This document shows, piece after piece, positions 7,654 through 14,543 of a stretch of 26,796 nucleotides of DNA. A program made the translations under genes and the position numbers. Source of the DNA: Scytonema sp. UIC 10036 (GTDB lineage: Bacteria; Cyanobacteriota; Cyanobacteriia; Cyanobacteriales; Nostocaceae); the NCBI RefSeq assembly GCF_009725235.1, contig NZ_WJFC01000184.1, positions 1 through 26,796 of the forward strand, given 5' to 3'. The number at the start of each line of letters is the position of its first letter. Position 1 is the first letter of the stretch. Under the pieces are notes generated by a model. That model made no database searches. It saw nothing but the letters and a program-made list of their open reading frames with translations, and was not told the DNA's origin.

Positions 7654-8016
7654 CTAGTTTGGAGAAGGGGGGGTAATGGCGTGTACAATAATATGACCGA
7701 AGGCTATAGCATCAGAACCACTGTCAACAGAACGGGTATGACTCTTGATGACAGTTTTTGTAGCTTCGGCTTCCCCAGAAACATTAACTGTAGCTGTAGC
7801 ATCAACTGGATCGGAAGCTACTACCACAATAAAACTCCGACTATGAGCTATAAAACCATCGTGAGGTAATTCTTTAATAGAGGCTGTAGTGCTTGCACTA
7901 ACGTCAGTTGATTCACCCTCAGCCGTTCCTTCGACAGTGACTAGGAGTCCAGTACCACCCATAATGGCAGTATCTTCAAAAATGGTGTTCAGATGACTTA
8001 AATCAGAAATAATCAT
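7654..8016 (-). CDS. MIISDL-leader small protein 2 (candidate exported peptide)
   Basis: 120 residues from the ATG of MIISDLSHLNTIFEDTAIMGG, a leader shared with the proteins at 3645, 12258 and 12750. An 18-residue upstream extension is open, but the homologous start is preferred; neither start has a strong ribosome-binding site, so expression may be reduced. The leader ends in GG at residues 20-21. The downstream part is rich in Thr, Ser, Val, Ala and His. Its end is similar to small protein 1 (VSGEAEATKTVIKSHTRS, then SDAIAFGHIIVHAI against YGAYAGSVGVAIAI), so the two are diverged paralogues. A perfect 8-bp inverted repeat (8063-8085) lies just upstream. Probably a C39-processed export substrate; function unknown. 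Confidence 0.65.
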   Translation of the reverse strand: MIISDLSHLNTIFEDTAIMGGTGLLVTVEGTAEGESTDVSASTTASIKELPHDGFIAHSRSFIVVVASDPVDATATVNVSGEAEATKTVIKSHTRSVDSGSDAIAFGHIIVHAITPPSPN

Positions 8017-8062
8017 AGTGGATATAAAACCGTGAAACATCATTTGATTGAAATGTACTCTA

Positions 8063-8085
8063 AAGTTCAATTAGTGGTTGAACTT
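8063..8085. promoter_or_regulatory. Inverted repeat AAGTTCAA-N7-TTGAACTT upstream of MIISDL protein 2
   Basis: A perfect 8-bp inverted repeat with a 7-nt spacer, 47 bp upstream of the ATG at 8016 and 77 bp past the end of the mdnC-type gene. It could be an operator, or a hairpin ending the microviridin transcript. Read on the minus strand, no T-run follows, so a simple rho-independent terminator is unlikely. Confidence 0.4.
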
Positions 8086-8161
8086 CTGAGTCTTTTTGCT
8101 TTTACTTTCCTCTAGTGTTATGCTTGGGTTGGCACAACCAGCTAAGAGTCAAGATAAAATC

Positions 8162-9214
8162 TTAGCTTGCTTGTTGGCGAGAAAAATAGTTATTAAGGCT
8201 TGGCACCCTGTCTTCAATCGGTAAATGCGATCGCATAGTATGGGCGGAAGAAAGCAGAACTTCTGCAATTGCCTGAGAAATAGGCAAGTTAGAGTAGCAT
8301 TCTAGCCAAAAGAATTCGCCAACAGGATTAACTTCCAGGAAGACATGGCGACCGTCTGGTGTCAAAATAATATCAATTGCTCCGTAGTTTAAGCCAAAAT
8401 AAGCCATAAGTTGGAGAAGTTTTCTCTCGATATCTTGTGGCAAATTGTAAGCTTTCCAAGCATTGATTAAAGCAACACCTTGCCGTCGCCAATCGTATGT
8501 AGCCTTTGGATTGCATTGCGAGTCAACTGCAGCTGTAAATACACGTTGCCCTACAATTGTTGTCCGCAATTCCAATGCCTTAGGCAATTTTTCCTGAAAT
8601 GTCATGGGACAGAAACGCAACCCATCTAGATTTTCTAGATCGGCATCTTTCACTGGGTTTGTAAAAACAACTTGTTCCTGCCCTTCCTTGTCGTAGATGG
8701 CAAAGGAAGAAAGCATTTTCGCAATTATGCCTTGTTCGCATTCAGAGGCAAATTGCTTGACAGCTTTTGGATTGTTGGTTATTAAAGTCCGTGGGGTATC
8801 TAAACCTAACTCTCGCGCTACTTGTAACTGCAGTTGCTTGTTTTCAGCAAACCGAATATTGGGTAAGAAATCGAGGTGGAATCCTTTAATGCTGGCAATC
8901 ATCCCCATAATTGTTGCGCGGGATTCCTGAATAGAAGCTTGTCTAAGTTGTGGCTCCATTTTACCAGGAATTCTTGACCCAATAGCAATGCGTCGATACC
9001 AAACAGCAGAGATTTCGCTCAAGTCTAGCTTTTGTGAGTCAGTAGTGAGAATGAGTTTTTCGCATCCTTTACTGTAATATACATCTAGCTGTACTTCCGT
9101 GGGAAATTTGTCTGTATCAAAACGAAAAGCTTTTCCTCCTTTGTCTGTAATGGCATTCATGACCAGAGGAATACTTTCATTGTCTTGACTGTGAGTAATG
9201 ATTAAAACTGACAT
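8162..9214 (-). CDS. mdnC: Microviridin ATP-grasp ligase, MdnC type
   Basis: 350 residues, start taken at MSVLIITHSQDNESIPLVM because that is where the family begins; a 22-residue upstream extension would be encoded by a repeat region. Family-typical blocks follow: GKAFRFDTDKFPTEV, VWYRRI, FAENKQLQLQVARELGLDTPRTLITNNP (the precursor leader-binding/central region), FCPMTFQEKLPKALELRTTIVG, and the ATP/Mg end FLEVNPVGEF. In microviridin biosynthesis the MdnC-type enzyme acts first and makes the two lactones (Thr to Asp, Ser to Glu/Asp) on the TxKxPSD core. The order precursor, MdnB, MdnC matches known mdn operons. A 28-bp palindromic repeat separates it from the MdnB-type gene. Confidence 0.9.
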   Translation of the reverse strand: MSVLIITHSQDNESIPLVMNAITDKGGKAFRFDTDKFPTEVQLDVYYSKGCEKLILTTDSQKLDLSEISAVWYRRIAIGSRIPGKMEPQLRQASIQESRATIMGMIASIKGFHLDFLPNIRFAENKQLQLQVARELGLDTPRTLITNNPKAVKQFASECEQGIIAKMLSSFAIYDKEGQEQVVFTNPVKDADLENLDGLRFCPMTFQEKLPKALELRTTIVGQRVFTAAVDSQCNPKATYDWRRQGVALINAWKAYNLPQDIERKLLQLMAYFGLNYGAIDIILTPDGRHVFLEVNPVGEFFWLECYSNLPISQAIAEVLLSSAHTMRSHLPIEDRVPSLNNYFSRQQAS

Positions 9215-9243
9215 TTTAAATTTGTTTGTAATATTAATAACTC

Positions 9244-9271
9244 GTAGGGGCGCAAGGCATTGCGCCCCTAC
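9244..9271. repeat. GTAGGGGCGCAA palindromic repeat, perfect copy
   Basis: 12-bp arms GTAGGGGCGCAA (9244-9255) and TTGCGCCCCTAC (9260-9271) around GGCA. It sits between the two ligase genes and supplies the TAG stop codon (complement of 9268-9270) of the upstream MdnB-type gene. It was therefore inserted at or into the 3' end of that gene, or replaced its original stop. The hairpin may attenuate or protect the mRNA between the two ligases. Confidence 0.75.
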
Positions 9272-10284
9272 AAAGGGCATGATTCATTTAGGTCAAAACT
9301 GCTAGAATTATCAACTAAAGCATCAGCGATCGCACTGGAAATGGGGTAATTCAAATCCCGCTCCAGCATTCCCCACTCTCCTGTAGGATTCACCTCTAAA
9401 AATACGTATTCTCCTGATGGAGTTTGAATAAAATCAAAGGCTCCAAACACAAGACCAAAGTGAGTCATGAAGGCTTTGATGCGATGGGTTACTTCATCAG
9501 GGAGTTCGTGAGGTTGCCATACACAAGCTTCTGAATTAGCACATCGCCAATCAAGGGTAGAGTCTGCGTAAACAGATGCATCTAGTGCTCCTACAAATAT
9601 ATTGCCATTTACATAAACAACCCGTAGTTCTTTGTACTTGGGAATTTTTTCTTGAAAAACCATCGGGCAATAACGTAATGTTTCGGCATCCAGTAAATCT
9701 TGTTCTTGAACTGCACTAGTATACATGAAGAAAGGAGAGCCTTTCATACTTATGGATAAAGGAGTTAATAACTTGGTTATGATTTTCCCTTCCAACTTGT
9801 AAAAAAACTCTCGTACTTCCTCAGCATTATTTGAAACAAGAGTTTCAGGAATGGCCAAGCCGACTTCACTTGCAACTTTCAATTGTCGCAATTTGTTTTC
9901 TGCAAAGTTAATCCGCTCTAAATTATCTACCCAACGAGCTTCTCTGAGACTATCCAAAAAGCCATCTAAGGCAGCTAGTGATTCTTTTACACAAGCTGCT
10001 TGGAACTGTGGAGCTATTCCTTTGTCAATCTGAGGTTGCCATATGCGACGCATCCAAACTGCATGCACCTGCTTTGTGCTAATGGAGCGGTTGTTGTATT
10101 CCAACCTGTGATAGCTCCCAAAGTTGTTTAACTGAGCTTTAAGTTGTACGAACATTGGAAACTTATCAGTGTCTAGGCGAACTGGTTGTGCGCCCTTCTT
10201 GGATAGCGCTTCCCCTACTCTATCCACTGTGAAAAAATCACCACTGTGGGTAATTAATAGAACAATGTCACATGACAGGTGCAT
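9268..10284 (-). CDS. mdnB: Microviridin ATP-grasp ligase, MdnB type
   Basis: 338 residues from the ATG of MHLSCDIVLLITHSGDFF; a TTG two codons upstream is also possible. Blocks typical of the MdnB branch are VLLITHSGDFFTVDRVGEAL, GAQPVRLDTDKFPM, VWMRRIWQP, INFAENKLRQLKVASEVGL, YCPMVFQEKIPKYKELRVVYV and the ATP/Mg end FLEVNPTGEWGML. In microviridin pathways this enzyme makes the final Lys to Glu/Asp lactam after MdnC has made the lactones. It begins 8 nt after the precursor stop with no clear ribosome-binding site, so translational coupling is likely. Its last residues (ESCPL) run into a palindromic repeat that provides the stop codon. Confidence 0.9.
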   Translation of the reverse strand: MHLSCDIVLLITHSGDFFTVDRVGEALSKKGAQPVRLDTDKFPMFVQLKAQLNNFGSYHRLEYNNRSISTKQVHAVWMRRIWQPQIDKGIAPQFQAACVKESLAALDGFLDSLREARWVDNLERINFAENKLRQLKVASEVGLAIPETLVSNNAEEVREFFYKLEGKIITKLLTPLSISMKGSPFFMYTSAVQEQDLLDAETLRYCPMVFQEKIPKYKELRVVYVNGNIFVGALDASVYADSTLDWRCANSEACVWQPHELPDEVTHRIKAFMTHFGLVFGAFDFIQTPSGEYVFLEVNPTGEWGMLERDLNYPISSAIADALVDNSSSFDLNESCPL

Positions 10285-10292
10285 AAGCAATT

Positions 10293-10610
10293 TTATTCTA
10301 TGGTAGGAGTATCTACAGCCTCTACAGCCTCTACGGCGAGAATTTCATCGTCGCCATCAGATGGATACTTTAATGTAACAGCATATTCGTCTGTATCCGA
10401 TGGATATTTTTTAGTGACAAAATCACCGCCCTCTTCATTATCCGAGGGATACTTTAAAGTCGTAAATATTTCATCTTTTTTCGGACGGGTGGGGTGTGCT
10501 AACCGATAACCACCATGAACGGCATCCATTTCCTCTTCAGACAAGTCTTCACAGAATTGTCCTTCCAAATAACGGGCAAAGAAAGGTAAAATTTGTTCGT
10601 TGTTAGACAT
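10293..10610 (-). CDS. mdnA: Microviridin precursor with three core motifs
   Basis: 105 residues. The leader carries the hallmark PFFARYLEGQ at 9-18, the helix that activates the ATP-grasp ligases, and ends in a GG at 33-34 (LSEEEMDAVHGG). Three complete core motifs follow: TLKYPSDNEE (51-60), TKKYPSDTDE (66-75) and TLKYPSDGDD (79-88). Each has the Thr, Lys, Ser and acidic residues needed for two lactones and one lactam. Most characterised precursors have one core; multi-core precursors are known but fewer. The tail is an acidic AVEAVEAVD repeat. The ATG has AAGGAGG at good spacing. It is the first gene of the mdn set, downstream of a tandem 33-bp repeat that may hold its promoter. Confidence 0.93.
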   Translation of the reverse strand: MSNNEQILPFFARYLEGQFCEDLSEEEMDAVHGGYRLAHPTRPKKDEIFTTLKYPSDNEEGGDFVTKKYPSDTDEYAVTLKYPSDGDDEILAVEAVEAVDTPTIE

Positions 10611-10790
10611 GATATTGCCTCCTTTTAGACAGATATAACCTTTCTATAAATTAAATAATTCAATCTAAAAAAATCGCTATTTAATGATTTATTTTAAATT
10701 GAACTTTCAGAATTTTCATAGATTATTTAATATTTAATTACAATATTCTGTTTCTGTAAAAATCAATTTTCAGATTTGGGCTTTAAAAAA

Positions 10791-10856
10791 ATTAATATGG
10801 TAGGACCCTGATACAACTTCTTGATTAATATGGTAGGTCCCAAGACAAGTTCTTTA
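10791..10856. promoter_or_regulatory. Two tandem 33-bp repeats upstream of mdnA, candidate regulatory array
   Basis: ATTAATATGGTAGG starts at 10791 and again at 10824. Both copies are followed by [AT]CCC and then by CAACTTCTT or CAAGTTCTT. They lie 180-250 bp upstream of the microviridin precursor start and 50-115 bp downstream of the RTX gene stop. Tandem copies at one period suggest two binding sites for a regulator. The rest of 10611-10907 is AT-rich with no coding sign. Confidence 0.45.
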
Positions 10857-10907
10857 TAGAGAAGAGCTATTCTTAAAAGATTCGACTACACCAGTCTTTA
10901 TACACCT

Positions 10908-12179
10908 CTAGCTAGGAGTGGGACCAATAAACGTTCCTGCTGCAAAGGGTTGTTGCAACCCAACCACCCTGGCAATAACCTCCAAGCCGCCAGTAACTTG
11001 TACCGTCAGAAATGTATCTGTGCCGGATCTGAATGAACCTATACCACTTGGGTTATTTACTTGGATTTTATCGCTGCCATTCTGGAATGTGAAAATATCG
11101 GCGCGATCGTTAAGGCCTAATATGACGTTACCTCCGATAGTAACGGGAGTACCGACACCACCAGCATAGAAATTACCATTTGCACTTCCTAGCACGAAGG
11201 TATCTGGATTACCGTCGGTACCATAGCTCTCTGCCTTACCGTCGCCATTTTGATCGACGAAGAGACCGCCGACTAATATATCGAATGAACCTGCTTGACC
11301 GCCACCATTCAGGATGTCGTTACCTCGACCTCCAACAAGGGTATCATTACCGTCGCCTCCTGAGATATTGTCATTTCCACCAAGGTCTCTGAGTGCAAGG
11401 CTCAAAATAATATCACCGCCATCAAGGTAGTCATTGCCCGCACCCCCTGTGATGACATCGGAGCCACCGCCTGCATAAACAATGTCATCGCCAGGACCTG
11501 CACTGATAGTGTCATTGCCATCAGCTCCGCCTCCGGTATCCCGGTCTCCGTAAATTGTATCGTTCCCAAGGTCGCCATCAAGATTATCATTGCCGCTCTC
11601 TCCGGCGAGGAGGTCATTATCTAGCCCACCGGCAAGCTGGTCATCTCCAGTGGCTCCGTAGAGTAGATCGTTACCACCGCCTCCATTAAGAGTGTCATTG
11701 CCCGTACCACCATCAAGTATGTCTTCACCAAAACCGCTGTCTAGGTAGTCATTTCCTGCTCCCCCAAGGAGCAGGTTACCGCCGAAGGGGTCTAGTAGGG
11801 TATCATCTCCATTTCCTCCATCTAAGAGATCGTCCCCATTACCACCGTTGAGAAGGTCATTTCCCGATCCTCCGTACAGGTCATCAATCCCATTATCACC
11901 ATTCAGGATGTCGTCGCCACCACCACCTGCGATTAGGTCGTTGCCATCACCCCCAGAGAGGATGTCAGCACCATCACTAGAGCTTTCGGAGGTGCTGTTA
12001 GGGTTAGTAAGATTGACTGCACTGTCACCAGAGATTCTGTCGTTGCCTTCGTCTCCTCGGATTAGGTCAGCTCCGCCCAATCCAGTTAAGATGTCATTAC
12101 CCTTACGACCAAATATTTCATCCGCTTCAGCTGTACCAACTATGTTGTCAGCTTGGTCTGTTCCTCTTCTAAAAACCAT
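10908..12179 (-). CDS. RTX (hemolysin-type calcium-binding repeat) protein
   Basis: 423 residues made largely of Gly/Asp nonapeptide repeats of the GGxGxDxLx type from residue 10 to about 290 (for example GGDGNDLIAGGGGDDILNGD and GGSGNDLLNGGNGDDLLDGG). Such repeats bind calcium as a parallel beta-roll and mark substrates of type I secretion. The C-terminal about 110 residues (from DTFVLG to GTFIGPTPS) resemble the DxFxL/ADxFTFxNGxDKI domains that close many cyanobacterial RTX proteins. There is no N-terminal signal peptide, as expected for type I secretion. The start has GAGGAG upstream. The HlyD and ABC genes at 14544-19244 are the natural exporter candidates. No enzymatic domain is visible; a structural or surface role is possible. 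Confidence 0.9.
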   Translation of the reverse strand: MVFRRGTDQADNIVGTAEADEIFGRKGNDILTGLGGADLIRGDEGNDRISGDSAVNLTNPNSTSESSSDGADILSGGDGNDLIAGGGGDDILNGDNGIDDLYGGSGNDLLNGGNGDDLLDGGNGDDTLLDPFGGNLLLGGAGNDYLDSGFGEDILDGGTGNDTLNGGGGNDLLYGATGDDQLAGGLDNDLLAGESGNDNLDGDLGNDTIYGDRDTGGGADGNDTISAGPGDDIVYAGGGSDVITGGAGNDYLDGGDIILSLALRDLGGNDNISGGDGNDTLVGGRGNDILNGGGQAGSFDILVGGLFVDQNGDGKAESYGTDGNPDTFVLGSANGNFYAGGVGTPVTIGGNVILGLNDRADIFTFQNGSDKIQVNNPSGIGSFRSGTDTFLTVQVTGGLEVIARVVGLQQPFAAGTFIGPTPS

Positions 12180-12257
12180 TTGAATTTTCTCCTCATATCT
12201 AAACTATTAAAGACACTGCAATTACATAAAGATGAATCGCGAGCGATCGACAATGTC

Positions 12258-12527
12258 TTAAGACACAGAAGCACTGGAAACAGCAGTAGCGGAAGAGACG
12301 GTGTTATTGCCAGATGCTGCTGAACTAACTACAGTGCTACTGGTTGCATAAGAACCTTGATTTCCACTGTATGCAAAAAGGTTAGTAACAGCGCTTGTCT
12401 GTGTGTTCTGACCAACAGCCAATGCCGAAAATTGAGTCCATGCATTAGCGGCGCGACGACCACCACTCACATTTTCAGACAATGTTTCAGACACGGTTTC
12501 TAAATAATCTAGATCGGAAATTATCAT
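12258..12527 (-). CDS. MIISDL-leader small protein 3 (Ser/Ala/Val-rich)
   Basis: 89 residues from the ATG of MIISDLDYLETVSETLSENVSGG, behind AGGAAGAGAG; an upstream in-frame ATG lacks such a site. The leader ends in GG at 22-23, the position expected for C39 peptidase cleavage. The released part would be about 66 residues, extremely rich in Ser, Ala, Thr, Val and Asn (SSTVVSSAASGNNTVSSATA, then VSSASVS), with no Cys and few charges. That is unlike classical lanthipeptide or Nif11 cores; a beta-aggregating or surface-coating peptide is conceivable (inference). An elaborate hairpin region (12599-12684) lies in its upstream leader. Confidence 0.7.
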   Translation of the reverse strand: MIISDLDYLETVSETLSENVSGGRRAANAWTQFSALAVGQNTQTSAVTNLFAYSGNQGSYATSSTVVSSAASGNNTVSSATAVSSASVS

Positions 12528-12598
12528 AGTCTCTCTTCCTTGTACTAATTGTGTGCATCTCAACGCGTAACTTCTTCACACTCCCCACTCTTAACTTA

Positions 12599-12684
12599 TA
12601 GGGTAATTTACACAAAAAGTTGGCTCCTCGTGCCTAAACACAAAAAGCCAACTTTTCATGAATGCCTTAATGAATATTACCCTA
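12599..12684. other. Nested inverted-repeat element upstream of MIISDL protein 3
   Basis: Outer arms TAGGGTAAT (12599-12607) and ATTACCCTA (12676-12684) enclose inner arms AAAAGTTGGCT (12615-12625) and AGCCAACTTTT (12646-12656), all perfectly paired. It sits about 70-155 bp upstream of the start at 12527, so it may be a structured mRNA leader, or a small palindromic repeat element. No known riboswitch class is recognised. Confidence 0.5.
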
Positions 12685-12703
12685 GGCATCTAGGTTTCTA
12701 GAA

Positions 12704-12733
12704 GTTACCCCAAACTATATCATTTGGGGTAAC
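12704..12733 (-). terminator. Hairpin GTTACCCCAAA-N8-TTTGGGGTAAC after MIISDL protein 4
   Basis: A perfect 11-bp inverted repeat with an 8-nt loop, 17 bp past the stop of the gene ending at 12750. Read on the minus strand it is a strong hairpin without a long T-run, so it may act as a terminator, RNA-end stabiliser or processing site. Confidence 0.5.
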
Positions 12734-12749
12734 TCTCAGGGTTGTGCTA

Positions 12750-13070
12750 TTAGTCAGCAGCAACAACTACGGAACCAGCCAAGCTGGACAGCTTACCTTC
12801 AACAGCCAGAGCGGAGATAACAACTTCAGAGTCGGTGTCAGATCCGATAGCTTCAGCGTCGAATACGAAAGTAGCTGAGTTACCGTCGAGGTCTACATCA
12901 GACTTGATATTGGTGTACTTATCGAACTTGATGTCGGTGTTGCTGTCGAAGTCGAGGTCAACATTGGAATCTACTTTGATGTCTAGGTCTTTCTTGTAAT
13001 CGAATCTTCCACCACCAACAACAGCAACTTCGTTAGCAGCTTGGATGAATTGTAGATCGGAAATAATCAT
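12750..13070 (-). CDS. MIISDL-leader small protein 4 (Asp/Val beta-repeat)
   Basis: 106 residues. The leader MIISDLQFIQAANEVAVVGGG ends in GGG at 19-21. The next part has a striking alternation of Asp with hydrophobic residues: DLDIKVDSNVDLDFDSNTDI, then KFDKYTNIKSDVDLDGNS. This pattern suggests a short beta-helix or beta-roll with possible cation binding. It ends with a Ser/Ala/Val segment (VISALAVEGKLSSLAGSVVV). The ATG follows AGGAGA at good spacing. The same leader with unrelated downstream sequence in four genes points to a common export signal rather than a common function. A strong hairpin follows the stop. Confidence 0.72.
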   Translation of the reverse strand: MIISDLQFIQAANEVAVVGGGRFDYKKDLDIKVDSNVDLDFDSNTDIKFDKYTNIKSDVDLDGNSATFVFDAEAIGSDTDSEVVISALAVEGKLSSLAGSVVVAAD

Positions 13071-13642
13071 TGGTTTTCTCCTGGGAATTAAATGTTTTGT
13101 GTTTGGGAATTTGTTTTTGTGAGCGGTTTGTTTTTGCTCACATTTCTACTATACAAGATTCAATTTAAAACGCAATATGTTTTGGCTTATTTTTCGATAA
13201 AATTTGCTTATATATCAATCAATTAAAAGCTTATTTTTTTAATACATTATTTACTTATTTAAGCAATATTAATTAACACGAGAATACGGTCAATATAAGC
13301 ATTTTTATATTGACCGAGAAATAATATTTTTATGTTTTAGCTAGGGAGAAATTGTCACAAAGACACTTCGCTATTCTTTATTTAATAAAAATTAGTAATA
13401 TAGGACTCCTATTTGATTTTTCAACCACACTTAGGAAGGGAAATGCTGACCACATAAAGCTTTAGGTGGGCATAACCCACCCTACAAACGTAAAATTTTT
13501 GACAAATCATTCATTTATGATTCCTATAGAAGAGCAACGGTTAGCAATCAAATATCTGAAAAAATGACTTTTAGTTCAATCATTCTTGGCAAAAACAATT
13601 TTTCTCCTTTTGGAGAGTTTTTGTATTTAGTAAAAAACGGCG
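13071..13642. other. AT-rich intergenic region with inverted repeats
   Basis: About 570 bp between the PpiC-like gene and MIISDL protein 4, so it should hold the promoter of the latter. Seen: GTGAGC/GCTCAC at 13120-13142; a perfect 12-bp inverted repeat at 13287-13316; and a GGTGGGCATAACCCACC dispersed repeat at 13466-13482. A plus-strand open frame at 13564-13797 overlaps the PpiC gene and lacks gene-like features. Confidence 0.55.
13287..13316. promoter_or_regulatory. Perfect 12-bp inverted repeat CGGTCAATATAA-N6-TTATATTGACCG
   Basis: A perfect inverted repeat with a 6-nt loop, 217 bp upstream of MIISDL protein 4 and about 330 bp past the PpiC stop. It is AT-rich inside and GC-tipped. It could be an operator for a dimeric regulator or the end hairpin of the exporter operon transcript; no T-run follows on either strand. 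Confidence 0.45.
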
Positions 13643-14422
13643 TTAAGCCTGCTTCCGTAGCTCTTCAGACCGTTCAGGACTGGTATCAATTAGCTGAGGC
13701 ACCAGTTCCATGGTTTCAATTTGTTGTTTTAACCAAAGAGAAAACAATTCTTGCCGGATCTTTTCGTGTAGGTTCTCATCTAATTCGGGTTGAATAATTT
13801 CCTCTACCCAAATTAAATATACTCCTTTAGAAGTCACAATTGGCTTGATCGTTTGTGGAGGCTTGGCAGCAAATACAGCAGCAGCAATTTCCGGTCGTAA
13901 ATCTTTACGGGTTTGAATTCCTTTATATCCGCCAGCGCAACGGAGTTCTGGATCTTGAATGTACTGGCGTGCGATTTCTTGAAAAGTAATTTCACCTTCT
14001 TGCAAGGCATAAAACAGTTCCAGGGCTAAATCACGATCGTCAAGAATGACTTCATAAATGGCAGTCGTAACGTAATCCAAGTAGTGCTCATAAAAGTACT
14101 TTTCAACTTGTTTGCCAAACAAATGAGCCGCCAATTTCCTTGAAAGAACGTTATTACGGGCTATTGCTTCAAAATCGTGTAAAGTCAGATGATGTTTTTT
14201 TAACCATGTCCAAGTGTCTTTAGCTGTGACGAGTTTTTTTTCTAGTCGCAGATTATCTCCTTCTTGCTGTAATTCTTCTTCCGAAACTGTTATGCCTGCT
14301 TCAGAAGCAGTCTGTGCAATAATTTGTTGTTTGGCTATAGCTTCCAAAACTTCTGGGATTTCGCAAGAAAGTTGAATGTTGCGAATTATGTCCTCAGCAG
14401 AAATATTGAGAGTGTTTAACAT
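13643..14422 (-). CDS. PpiC/SurA-like peptidyl-prolyl isomerase of the exporter operon
   Basis: 259 residues, no signal peptide. The N-terminal about 120 residues are helical and SurA-like (IIAQTASEAGITVSEEELQQ). The C-terminal half has PpiC parvulin features: LFYALQEGEITFQEIARQYI, then DPELRCAGGYKG and PEIAAAVFAAKPPQTIKPIVTSKGVYLIWVEE (split here in two parts: PEIAAAVFAAKPPQTIK and PIVTSKGVYLIWVEE). Such proteins often accompany HlyD and C39-ABC genes in cyanobacteria and may hold substrates ready for export (inference). The start follows GAAGGGA. It is the last gene of the operon, 121 bp after the HlyD gene, with a TAACCAC repeat block in the gap. A paralogue is encoded at 20871-21617. Confidence 0.85.
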   Translation of the reverse strand: MLNTLNISAEDIIRNIQLSCEIPEVLEAIAKQQIIAQTASEAGITVSEEELQQEGDNLRLEKKLVTAKDTWTWLKKHHLTLHDFEAIARNNVLSRKLAAHLFGKQVEKYFYEHYLDYVTTAIYEVILDDRDLALELFYALQEGEITFQEIARQYIQDPELRCAGGYKGIQTRKDLRPEIAAAVFAAKPPQTIKPIVTSKGVYLIWVEEIIQPELDENLHEKIRQELFSLWLKQQIETMELVPQLIDTSPERSEELRKQA

Positions 14423-14498
14423 TAGGTAGTCCCTTCTAAAATATTAGATTGGAGGATGTTAGTTGCTAGTTGTTAAAAAATATACAATTTATTATTTG

Positions 14499-14531
14499 CT
14501 AACCACTAACCACTAACCACTAACCACTAAC
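14499..14531. repeat. TAACCAC heptamer tandem repeat
   Basis: Four to five head-to-tail copies of TAACCAC between the PpiC-like gene and the HlyD gene. The same unit recurs at 21806-21868 and at the right edge of the window. Confidence 0.8.
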
Positions 14532-14543
14532 TTTGATAGTTGA

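Noticed and set aside
7503..7688. Minus-strand open frame of 61 codons
   Set aside because: It overlaps the ATP-grasp remnant in another frame; the remnant frame explains the sequence and this one has no recognisable features.
11402..12183. Several open frames on both strands inside the RTX gene
   Set aside because: They are produced by the repetitive Gly/Asp codons of the RTX gene and have low-complexity Met/Ser/Pro compositions.
13466..13482. GGTGGGCATAACCCACC hairpin as a terminator
   Set aside because: It fits the common dispersed GGTGGGC repeat of cyanobacteria, has no T-run, and lies 160 bp past the PpiC stop.
13564..13797. Plus-strand open frame of 77 codons
   Set aside because: Most of it overlaps the 3' end of the PpiC-like gene on the other strand. 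No ribosome-binding site or protein features.
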